From contig WHUZ01000040.1 of assembly GCA_015179045.1 (NCBI GenBank), forward strand, positions 434,001-498,000: DNA of 64,000 bases, in the 5' to 3' direction. This stretch comes from Kalaharituber pfeilii. Lineage: Eukaryota > Ascomycota > Pezizomycetes > Pezizales > Pezizaceae. Below are positions 41,482 to 51,400 of the stretch, piece by piece. Made by a program: the position numbers and the translations under genes. The notes under the pieces are model-generated. The model made no database searches. It was given only the letters and a program-made list of their open reading frames with translations, and was not told the origin of the DNA. How positions within the stretch are numbered: position 1 is the stretch's first letter; each line of letters begins with the position of its first letter.

Positions 41482-43572
41482 CTATACCATCGTCACTGAC
41501 TGAGGTATAGTTGTATCGTACCTGGTTACATCAGTGATCCACGATTTGCGCACCCAGAAGTAAACCAACACGACGTTCAGAAACGCTGCCAGCACGGTTG
41601 CCCCATCTAGTTGAATCTCCCCATTGTGCGCTGTGCCTCCTTCCGGTCTCGCTGCATCTTCGTTTACGCCGCTCTCATCCTTTTCTGTTCTTGTTCGAAG
41701 TTTACTCGCCACGAGCGGGATTAAGTGTTTTCCATCAGTCAATGGTCTCATTGAGGTTTGCGGGCGCGAAATCTGCGTGCAGTCTATCTCCCCATGGTTT
41801 GTTTTCGTATCCATCCTCAACACGACAGCAGACTTCATTTTCAGTAATTCATCGAAGCTGAAGTCCTGGCACTGGAGCCGACGCATCAGGTCCTGAAACA
41901 ACTTGGGCGAGTAAATGAGGGCCCACTCCAGATCCGTTCCTCCATCACTAAGGGCTTTCCCGAGAATCTTGGATAGCTCTTCTGATGCTATGTACATAAT
42001 TTGGAGGTCTTCAACAGAGACGTGGGTTCGCCCAACCTTCAGTAATCGCTGCATTTCGTTTACTACCACCGTCGCATGGTATATAATCTTACGGTTTTCA
42101 TACCCAACCTCTCCGTAACGTTTAGGCATGTTGTCAGGACATTTACAGATATATTTATTTTTAGACTCCTCGATCCGATGTGTGATATGCTCGAAAATCT
42201 CATTCAGGTCCTTTTTCATATGCGACGATGGGCAGAAATAGAAACCGTCTGGCTTAAGCTGGCTCAAAGCAGATTTGATGAGCTTCAGCAGTTCTTCGTC
42301 CATGCGCAAATCACCCATACCGTAGGGATAATTTATCTCGCGAACTTCGCCGCTGTCCTTGTACTGGCGGTCATACTCGTACACCTTGTGGCGCCAGTCA
42401 AGGCCCCGTGTCTCTGCCCAACCACCGTCCGCCACTGTGTGAAGCAGCCCAGGACACTCCTTCAGGACCTCCAAGGTGCGCTTCCTTCCATTCCGCTCGC
42501 GTTGAAGCCTAGATATGTCGAATAGGTCGGAGGGGAGCAACTGCGACAGCCCATCCCCATCGTGCTTGACTTGCTCGGGCCACTGCGACCGCTGGCTGCC
42601 CCAGGCATACTCCCGCAAGTCGTCTTCTGAGACATTGTTGGGCATGTCCATCACATCTCGCACTACCTCCTCCGTCCTGCGCGCTGGCCGTCGTGGTCCC
42701 TGTCCACAGTTGGCGCCCCCGAGGAACAGAGCATATCCATTAGGCAGATAGAACCCGCCAATGGACTGCCACAGCCGCTGTGGCAGGTAATGCTTCGGCT
42801 TCGGTGCACATGGAACTGGGCGCTTCATGTAGTAGTCGAGTGTTTCTTTTGGAAGAACCATTGCGAGCACTTCAACGTGCTTCAGTCTAAATTCGGCGAT
42901 GCATCCACCATCGGAGCTCGACCGGAACTGCAACCATCCAAGCGGACCCGACCACTGCGTTGGCAGCGGCATGGGCTTCGTGAAGCTGGGCTCTTTCTCC
43001 GTCGCTTGGAAGCCGATCATTGAGGCAATGGCAACCAAGTCCCGCCCTTTCCAGCGCATCGGCACAATTCCGTTGATCAACTCAGTCTCCGACTGTAGCG
43101 CGTAGTGTCGGTCCTGGACGGGAACGTTATTTTGTGGTTTCATTCCTATTGCGCAGAGAAAGTTGACCCAGCTTGCTTCCGCTAATTGGGCCTCGGTGTC
43201 GAGAGGCGAGCTCTCACCCGGCTCTTTTAATTCCCCTTTCATGGAGAAACTCCATTTTGAGTGTGCATTACGATTCGGGACGATTGGTTGCAACTGGGGA
43301 CAACGGGCAATCTTCGGCTCCCAGTGATCTCTGACGAGCTTTGACACGGTGATTGTGGGCGTGTGGATGTCTGTGCGGAGCCGGTGCCATTTGTCGTCAA
43401 CCACAATGGGCTTCCAGGGGCCGAGGGCATTCTTGGAGAGGCCGTGTTGAAGCAGTCGATGCCGAGAGTATAGCTGAGTCGCGGCGACATAGACAGTGAG
43501 GAGGGTCGCAACACCGATGACGGTAGCAACGACCGCGCAGACAGCGCCAATCCAAGCTGCGGTATCCCCCAT
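41482..43572 (-). CDS. Membrane protein of unknown function
   Basis: A single-exon gene of 696 aa starts at ATG 43570-43572 (CACCATGGGG). The N-terminus has one hydrophobic segment (about residues 8-30, WIGAVCAVVATVIGVATLLTVYV). A second one near the C-terminus (about residues 662-680, TVLAAFLNVVLVYFW) leaves a short tail. The large soluble part contains recognisable blocks such as FCPSSHMKKDLNEIFEH, GGFYLPNGYALFLGG and SVEDLQIMYIASEELSK, but no catalytic motif I can identify. I believe similar proteins are common in filamentous ascomycetes, without known function. The frame is intact in spite of the surrounding insertions, suggesting selection or youth. Codon use looks like that of the other host genes and unlike the purine-rich LINE ORFs. 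Function and membrane location are inference. Confidence 0.8.
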   Translation of the reverse strand: MGDTAAWIGAVCAVVATVIGVATLLTVYVAATQLYSRHRLLQHGLSKNALGPWKPIVVDDKWHRLRTDIHTPTITVSKLVRDHWEPKIARCPQLQPIVPNRNAHSKWSFSMKGELKEPGESSPLDTEAQLAEASWVNFLCAIGMKPQNNVPVQDRHYALQSETELINGIVPMRWKGRDLVAIASMIGFQATEKEPSFTKPMPLPTQWSGPLGWLQFRSSSDGGCIAEFRLKHVEVLAMVLPKETLDYYMKRPVPCAPKPKHYLPQRLWQSIGGFYLPNGYALFLGGANCGQGPRRPARRTEEVVRDVMDMPNNVSEDDLREYAWGSQRSQWPEQVKHDGDGLSQLLPSDLFDISRLQRERNGRKRTLEVLKECPGLLHTVADGGWAETRGLDWRHKVYEYDRQYKDSGEVREINYPYGMGDLRMDEELLKLIKSALSQLKPDGFYFCPSSHMKKDLNEIFEHITHRIEESKNKYICKCPDNMPKRYGEVGYENRKIIYHATVVVNEMQRLLKVGRTHVSVEDLQIMYIASEELSKILGKALSDGGTDLEWALIYSPKLFQDLMRRLQCQDFSFDELLKMKSAVVLRMDTKTNHGEIDCTQISRPQTSMRPLTDGKHLIPLVASKLRTRTEKDESGVNEDAARPEGGTAHNGEIQLDGATVLAAFLNVVLVYFWVRKSWITDVTRYDTTIPQSVTMV

Positions 43573-45091
43573 GGTGAAGTGGCTTACGTCTTCTAGCCCA
43601 AATGGTGTTGCTGTCAGATGTCAGTGGGGACCTCAAGCCAATTAGTACCTCAGCCCAAGAATGAGTAGTGTTGAACTTGCTTTGATGCAAATGTTGTCGC
43701 AGCCGTGAATTAAGGCAGTTTGGAATCAGGTATCGAAATCTATACTGTAGCAAGGTGTTCCCGCTGGGGTTTCTAAAAGTTATCAACCCTATTCCGGTTA
43801 CACTTGGTGTTCAAATTTTGGACGTGGGAAGGTCACGATTAAATTTTATGGACTTAACATTACGCGTGGCTTGTGTTCTTATTTGGGACGTGCTCTTCGC
43901 AATATCTTAGGTGGTTATGAGCTGAGTACATTAACCGCATCAATTAAGTGTGTACAAACAAACCAATCTCAGTTAAAGCTGCTGCAGAACTTAAGGTTTG
44001 AGCAGAGGGCGCTCAGCTCCCTGAGTGCTGATCATTTCTGTTTGTATAACTGAGTAGAAGCGCCTCATGTGAAAGCTTTATTATACAAGTAGCAAAGCTG
44101 ACCTGCTTGCGAGTGCCTCATGGGCTGCTTGCTCCGCTGCCTCAAGCCAGCAAGCGCACGAATATCACCCACCTCCAACGCTGCACTTTGATCTGATAGC
44201 GAATTTGTAATATTACATAGAGTAGCATAGTGTGGGTGAGTGTTTAGACCCCGAAGATCTTTGCCTTCACATAATACATAGTTGTACGGCTCTCTTTTCT
44301 GCATTCTGATGACGCAATATGAGCAGGTTCAAGAGCCTCTACGAGTGGCTGAGGCTGAGACACTTCACACAATGTGTTCTCTGCTTTCCGTGACTTCTCG
44401 TCCACACGAGCAGGGGTTCAACACTAATATCCTATATCTCCAGCTCCCCCGTCCAGTCGTTACGGAGCGATCGCAAACCGTAGAGTCTAACTGAGACAAC
44501 ACTAGTGGATACTAGGTTGGCAGATGTATTCAAGTTAAACGAGGCCATCGTTTATCAGGAACCCCAGTCGGCGGTGGGCCGCTCCCCGTTTGGCCATAGT
44601 GGACGTCCCTGGGTAAGGCAATTTCGACTGTAAACGTATGGGCTTGCTCAAAGATATGCAGATGATGTTTCAATCATGTGCCAACATCGCCTGCAAAATT
44701 CTTGTCTAAACAGAATCACACTTTACAGTGACTCTTGAAGATGGTGCGCAGAAAAGTCCTGGTGTGGGGGGTGTGGGGGGTGTGGGCAGTTGTATATGGT
44801 AGGTGATCGATAGAATGACAATGCGAGGCAGGAGTGTCCTTGCTGGTGTCATATTTCATTCTGTGTTATTGGATGACCTCTTATCCCTTGGTTTGGTGAG
44901 ACATGCAGCCGAACGACCACTCCCACCCGTGTCCCTATGCATTGCGCATCAGAAGCTGAACCCCGAAAATCGCAAAATGCTCAAATGATTGCTAAAAAGT
45001 GGAGTAATGTAACTTGCGAAGAGGTATGCTGGACCTGGATGAATCAGAGTCTTTTGAGATAAATTTTGGGCTCAAGAATGTTCTTACATCT
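43573..45091. other. Intergenic region
   Basis: It contains the upstream region of the 696-aa protein gene and no other supported gene. A short GTGTGGGGG repeat lies near 44762-44790. Confidence 0.45.
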
Positions 45092-45151
45092 TTGTCATAG
45101 GTTGATAGCCGTATGCGGTTAATTTACTCCCCCCCGCGAAAAAGAAAAAAT
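45092..45151 (+). mobile_element. C-tail remnant
   Basis: GTCATAGGTTGATAGCCGTA, TGCGGTTAATTTA and a mixed C/A-rich end resemble the C tail (CATAGGCTGGTAGCCTGTATGCGG) with several changes. No TSD was found. Confidence 0.5.
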
Positions 45152-45397
45152 TTCTACCAATGGGGATGGAGGGTGTGGGGACCTCACCTGCATATCTCAT
45201 AATCCCAAGAAAGAGCATTGCACAGTTCCAAGGTTCTTCACGTACTGTTTTTTACCATATCGCAACGTATATTTGACACCAATGGGCATCTATTTCTACA
45301 ACGACATTAGGGTTTCCTATGCTCTTTTCAGCGAAATTTATGAAGCTTTATTCTTCGCGTATAATAACTCTCCTTACCTATCAAAGATTATTGCATA

Positions 45398-45452
45398 ATA
45401 TGGCAATAGCCCGTAGGGTGGCATGCGAGTAATGATATTAAAAACGGAACAG
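45398..45452 (+). mobile_element. A-tail retroposon, decayed
   Basis: TGGCAATAGCCCGTAGGGTG, GCATGCGAGTAATGATATTA and an impure A-run match the A tail. The left side of the stem is mutated and no clear TSD is seen. Confidence 0.6.
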
Positions 45453-45525
45453 AAAAAACTACGATAACATTTTCATTGATGTCTTGGCATGGCTACATCC
45501 CAGATCCTATACAAAGTAGTTCAAA

Positions 45526-46069
45526 TTTTTTTTTTTTTTTTTTTATATCAATACTCGCATGCCGCCCTATGGGCTATGGCGAGGGTTTATTAAAACGAAA
45601 AGGAACTAAAAACAGCCGATAAGTACATGTAGTGCCCGCGGTGCTCGTACATGATGCGGGTGAACTGTCAATACAGTACGGGATGGTGTCCTTCACTTCC
45701 GTCCTCTATCCCATTCGTATTGTCCTGCTCGCAGCCATCTTCCTCCCAGTCTCACCCTGTCTACTTTCGATGCCTCCTCCAAGTACACCACCACCGAGCT
45801 TGTCTTTTTTCCCTCCTCTATCAAAGTTGTCTTCTTCCTCAGCCATCGAATCCCCGTGATCTTTCCTAGGTCCTGGTTGGCTGCCTCCATCCATCGTCGG
45901 ACGTTCCCGAGGTCTTTCCTCAGGGCTATCCCGTGGACTACGATGCCGGTCTTTGGGGTGTTGGCATCGGGAGTGGTTGGAGGTGGGGATTTGGCTTTGG
46001 GGATGTGGGGGTTTTTTTTCTTAGGCGTGGGCTCTGGGGTGGGAGTCGGCTTGGGTGTGGGGGTCGGCA
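45526..46069 (-). mobile_element. Half-LINE A (ORF1-only, 544 bp)
   Basis: The 13-bp TSD AAAGTAGTTCAAA lies at 45513-45525 and 46070-46082. Read on the minus strand it encodes, in one open frame without a start codon, a (PTPKPTP)-type repeat N-terminus, then TGIVVHGIALRKDLGNV, WMEAANQDLGKITGIRWLRK, SSVVVYLEEASKVDRVRLG and a stop after YEWDRGRK (45693-45695). A 3' UTR and the A hairpin tail follow. There is no zinc knuckle, endonuclease, RT or RNase H. It is the cleanest half-LINE of the window. Confidence 0.92.
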
Positions 46070-46357
46070 AAAGTAGTTCAAAGGCAGAATGCACTGCTTT
46101 TCTTTAATCGTCCTTTCTAGTAGCTATAATTGTAGCTAGAGTGTTTCTACCACACCTATCGACAATAAAATATTTTCTTTGCCTTTTTGCTGTTGAAATC
46201 TTAGCTTAAGTTTCAATTTGGCATTTTAGGTAATTTTTTTTATCATTTCTATATAAATCTTAACTTTGTTAAATAATTATACCACTTTCTGAAATATTTT
46301 CGTCGTGTATCCGCACCTGTAAACAACTTACTTACACTTATGTCGCAATGAGTAGAA

Positions 46358-46860
46358 TTTTTTTTTTCCTTTTTTTTTTTTTTGTCACGAAACCCCGCAT
46401 ATAGGCTACCAGCCCATTGCAGGGACAGCAAGGACAATTCAATAATAACGATATATAGGAAAGTATATGCTAAGACAAGTACCACAATGAAAAAACGTAG
46501 ACAGGGAAATTTGAAGAATAATCCTTTATTTTGACAAGCTACCGGCAGGTCTAAACATTCCATTCTCTAATAATTGAGAATTGTTGTTGTATGTGGTTAT
46601 AAAATAATCTGCATCAGATGATGACCTACGTTGACTAAAATACTAGCGTATCTTCATTTACTAGCATATTTACCAGCTGCCCTCCTGTGTATTTATCTAC
46701 GTACATTGCTTCCCTGTTCGTCAGTTTGCCAATGAATCCCAAGCTCACATACTGCATACAGAATGTTACGTTGTCGGATACCCTACCCAGAACTGTTCCA
46801 TGCACTATGATCGGCACTTTAACTGAGAGATCGACAAAATTGAAATCTACATGCCTCATT
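46358..46860 (-). mobile_element. Possible half-LINE C relic
   Basis: A T-run and GTCACGAAACCCCGCATATA, GGCTACCAGCCCATTGCAGG are the reverse complement of the C tail. About 300 bp further right, still on the minus strand, a 74-codon frame contains KVPIIVHGTVLGRV, similar to the IVVHGIALRKDLGNV block of half-LINE ORF1 domains. Linking the two into one C-family half-LINE is inference; no TSD was found. Confidence 0.5.
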
Positions 46861-46886
46861 GTATCCTATGATATTTTTTTCCTTCT

Positions 46887-46949
46887 TTTTTTTTTTTTTT
46901 TTTTTTTTCCCCACATAACCCCGCTTGCAGCTGTTCGCCATGGCAGGGA
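46887..46949 (-). mobile_element. Tail-only B retroposon
   Basis: A long T-run, CCCCACATAACCCCGCTTGC and AGCTGTTCGCCATGGCAGGG. CCTTCT at 46881-46886 and 46950-46955 may be a short TSD. It starts at the usual boundary. Confidence 0.7.
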
Positions 46950-47207
46950 CCTTCTGAAACAATTACTCTCGTATACATGCGCCTCTACCCCGGGCCAACA
47001 TGTGAATGCCACTAGCGTGTCATTACGACGATCTCCACCTAGGCCTGCACTACGAGCTGCTGTGTTGTCTGAGGATAATTTAACAGGTCATGATCCTGTG
47101 TGTACGAATTCGACTTCCCCACCCCACCAATTAACAGCACATACACCCTGCTAGCCGATGGGTATCCAGATACCCGGGCTGCGTGCTCCCTCTCCAAGTC
47201 TTCCCAA

Positions 47208-47467
47208 GGAAAACGATATGGCCCGGGGGATGAGGAGGACATAGCCAATCCCCCGGAGGGCAACGAAAGAGACAGGGATCCGATGTTAACATTGTTGGGA
47301 CGGATGGAGGGGTGACTCGGAGGCAGATCACTATGTTTACCGTCACTTTTACTTTTACTTACATCTTTATCTCTATTTTTCACTATCCATTTATATCCTA
47401 TGTAACTAAACACCTCCATAGCCCTTAGGGCAGCATGCGATTACTGATATTAAAAAAAAAAAAAAAG
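47208..47467 (+). mobile_element. LINE A, 5'-truncated (260 bp)
   Basis: The TSD is AGTCTTCCCAA at 47197-47207 and 47468-47478. It contains the last codons of an ORF2 (ending in MLTLLGRMEG), a 3' UTR, an A hairpin (CTCCATAGCCCTTAGGGC variant) and poly(A). Confidence 0.88.
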
Positions 47468-47975
47468 AGTCTTCCCAACTCCATTATTCTTCCTCTTAGG
47501 CCTCTCTAGTTCGCACTCGAGTGCCACGTGTGTAGCGCTCCACTCGTCCCCGCATGTGCACCTCCCCACCGCTGACCTTCCTCCTGTGACCGCAGCTAGG
47601 TGTAGTTCGACGGTGCACTCCTTCCCCACTTCACGAGTTTCCGTTTCCCGAAGCTTGCTCGTTCTCTCAAACGCTAATTCGCTTAGCTGTTGCTCAGCTT
47701 CATCTGTTTCGCATAGCTGCCACGTCGCAGCATCAATGCCAATGATCACGTCAACCACACCCCTCGTGGCAGGTTGCTTTCAGGCCAATTGCATGGTCGT
47801 ATTAGCATGAAGCGAAGGCAATGAATTCCCTGCCACTCTAAGCAGCGTGCGTTTGCGACCAGGAGGTTGAAAATTCCTTGTTTCAACGTGCAACTGGTCG
47901 TTCCGTGCTCTGCGCGCATAAGACGTACTGTACGCGAAGCTCGATCCTGTATTACGGCCTGCGAGTCCGTACAGT

Positions 47976-48032
47976 CTCGCCATAGCCCGAAGGGCGGCAT
48001 GCGAGTATTGATATTAAAAAAAAAAAAAAAAA
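47976..48032 (+). mobile_element. Tail-only A retroposon
   Basis: CTCGCCATAGCCCGAAGGGC, GGCATGCGAGTATTGATATT and poly(A). The TSD is GAGTCCGTACAGT at 47963-47975 and 48033-48045. The start is exactly at the hairpin base. Confidence 0.94.
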
Positions 48033-48045
48033 AGAGTCCGTACAG

Positions 48046-48464
48046 TATTGTGGCCTGCCAGCTCCTGTTTAGTGCCCTCTGTAAGGTGTTTCTTTTTTTT
48101 GGCAACCGTTCATAGCAGAAAATGGTATGATTTAGCACACCTCTTTCTATGCGGTAGAATAAAAAACATATATTCTGTATTAACGTTCCCTTTTCTTGTA
48201 TAACCCTCTTGCAGTTGCAACCGAATGTGATGTTCGTGCCCAGCAAACCCAGCTAACCACGGAATACCATCTTCGGAATAGAGAGAATCGCCTTTTGTCT
48301 GTTTTGTAGAACCTCGCCAACGTTTGCTATCCAAGTATGATGCCCCCCTCTAGCTCCTTGACATGACCCTTCTGCTAGTGGGGACACAGCCCTGTACCAT
48401 TCTGAAAGCTGGTCGTGAATAATAGGAATGCTAACACAATTTTGTGGCATCATTAGTGGCACCG
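48046..48464. other. Upstream region of the AAA ATPase gene
   Basis: No supported gene or element is seen; it probably contains the promoter and 5' leader of the gene starting at 48465. Confidence 0.45.
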
Positions 48465-51400
48465 ATGGTGCGGAATAGTGAATCATTGGCAACCATGCCG
48501 ATGATCAAGCGCCTACCGAGTGGTACCATTGCTCTTCCACGAGGCAAATACCCGCAGCAGCGAAAGAAAAAAAGGAAAAACAATAATGCTCCTCGTGCAC
48601 ATGTCATTACCACGGGGACAGCTGTGTTATCCACACCGCATGCTGGCCGAAAGGTGCATAAAAGGAAGAAATCGGACTCTGCCCAATATCAAGAGACTCA
48701 ACCACAGACAATTGCCAGGGATGGGAGTCCCCCAAGGCCTCCATCGCCGAACAACCCCACCCCGGACCCCAATCCCGTGGACGAAGGAAAGCGCTTCGAG
48801 CGCAAGGATTCGCCGGCAGCACGCGAATGGATGCGTCTGAAATCAGTCGATGGTGCGCAGAGCGATGCGATAGATGAGTTGATGCAGCTCACGGGACTTG
48901 AGAAGGTCAAGGACTGGTTTCTGGGAATGTGGGCCAAAGTGCAGGTGTGCAAAGTGCAAGGAGTCGCACTGGAGCGGGAGAGATTCCATGCTATATTTCA
49001 GGGGAATCCGGGGACAGGTATATACTTAGCCCCTTCCATAAGAGCCTTTTCATTTTTCTTTCGCTCCATGTTCCGGTTTGTATTATGAACGTATGCCGAA
49101 TTTCACTTGTGATTTCCTACAAGCGGCCTAACGTGAGGTACGGTTGGCAATAGGAAAAACCACGGTCGCACGCTTATATGCTAGATTCCTTCATTCTATC
49201 GGCAAACTCGCCTCCTCAACCGTTGTCGAAACCTCCGGAGCTAAGCTCGCATACGATGGTCCTGATGGGCTGGATAAGATGATTGAACTCCTGCTCAGGA
49301 ACGAACCACCAGGTGGGGTGATTTTTGTCGATGAAGCCTACCAACTGACCGCAACTCATTCTTCACTGCAGGGCCGGCAGTGCTTGGATGTGTTGCTCAC
49401 GCAAATGGAAAACAACCTCGACAAGCTGGTGTTCATATTTGTCGGGTACCATAAGGAGATGGAATCGTTCTTTGAACATAACCCTGGGTTGACGAGTAGG
49501 ATAACATATAACATCGACTTTGATGATTTCGAGGACTGGGAGCTATGTGAGATCATGAAAGGCATGATCCACCGGCGGTACGATGGAAAGTTGAAGGTGG
49601 AAGGCGGGATCGATGGGCTATACATGCGGATCTGCATTCGCAGGCTGGGGCGGCAAAGGGGCTTCAAGGGCTTCGGCAACGCCACGGCGGTAGAAACGAC
49701 ATTGCAAAATATCACGGACCGACAAGCACGGCGGATCCAGGCGGCAAAGCGTGAGGCCACCTCAGAGAGCGAGCTAGGATACTTCCTTTTCACTAAAGAG
49801 GACCTCATCGGCAGAGAACCTTCCACAGTATGGACCTCGTCTGCGTGGCAAAGGTTGCAGAGCATGATTGGACTCGACGCGGTGAAAAAGAGCGCCGCTA
49901 GTTTCATCAGGACCATCCAGACGAACTATCAACGGGAAATCGCAGAGTATAAGCCGCTACAGTTCTCGCTCAACAGGATTTTTGTGGGCAACCCAGGCAC
50001 TGGCAAGACGACTGTAGCAAAATTATATGGGCAAATATTAGCGGATTTGGGGTTCTTAACAAATGGTGAAGGTAAGGGAACTGAAAATGTATTTTGATGA
50101 TTGTTAGCATTGAACTCACTGGCATTCTGAGCAGTTGTGATCAAGAGCGCAGCCGACTTTATTGGCGCGTGCCTCGGAAAGTCAGAGTCTCAAACGAAAG
50201 CAATCCTAGCGGCGACAATTGGCAATTTTTTTTTTTTTTTTTTTTTTTTTTTATTTCATTACTCGCATGCCGCCCTAAGGGCTATGGCGAGGTATAAATA
50301 AACTAGTTAATTACAGGTATAACGAATAAAATAAATGCTAATAATCACTCCTGCCCTGCCCATTCCAGTATCTCCCCGATGTTCGTATCCTTGTCTGGTT
50401 GTCTTAATCCTCCCGCTCCGTCTTTCATCTTTCCCTTCCATGTCTGACATTCGTTGGTTATGTGGGCTAGGTTCTCGGGTGCTCTCCCACACCATCGGCA
50501 TTCCGGGGAGTCCGTCTTTCCTATGGTGTGTCTCCATTCTTTGAGTCCCTTGTTCCCTAGGATACCGGCCAGGGTTGCGATTCTCCTGCGGTTGTCTATT
50601 CTTTGAAGGGGTCGGTAGGACATACGGAGGCGGTCCCTTTCGTCGGCTCGGAGGTTTTTGGCTTCCTGTCTGATGCCTGCTTCTGTAGCAATGTCCTCTT
50701 CGTACTGTAGTGCCGTGCCTATCTTAGCCGCCGTGTCCGCCTTGGTGTTGCCTTCTACCCCTTTGTGTGCTTTGATCCACATTATTGCGATGTCTTGGTC
50801 CCCCCTTGCGACTCGTCTCTCCCATCGTTCTCGTACTTCTCGGGACGAGCCTTCTGCGTTCGGGTCGCCGTTGGCTATCTTTCGGATCCTGGCGATTGCA
50901 GTGCGGGAGTCGGAGACGACCATTACTTCTCCCTCTTGTTCGAGAGCCTGGCCAATTGCGATCAGCTCTCCGTCGTTCACGGTGCATCTTCGTCCCAGGT
51001 AGATGGACTCGTCCCTGCCCTGGCAGTATATTCCCGCTCCCGTTGAGTTGTCCACCCGGCTCCCGTCGGTGTATGCGCTCTTCCAACCTTCGTCCTCCTC
51101 CTTCGCGATGGCTTCTTCCCATTCCTCCTTGCTTGTGTCGCTTGGTCTGAAGGGGAAAAAGTGTATCGGAAGAGGGTCTCGGTGTGACAGATCGCCCCTC
51201 AGGTACGTGGTGTCCGGTAACGGGTCTTGTATTGGTTCGTTGTTGAACCTCAGTGTTCGTGCCTCCACTCGTACTTTCTCCCCGTGCGTGAAGGTCTCTA
51301 CCGATTCTAGGTTGGATATTCCTTCCACGATGTCTCTTCTGGTTCCCCAGGGGGCTCCGGTGATGTCCCTGGCAACCGTGTACTGCCATTTCTCGAGTAG

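Noticed and set aside
44762..44790. GTGTGGGGG repeats as a telomere-like or quadruplex element
   Set aside because: Only three short units, not a telomeric repeat; too small to support a function.
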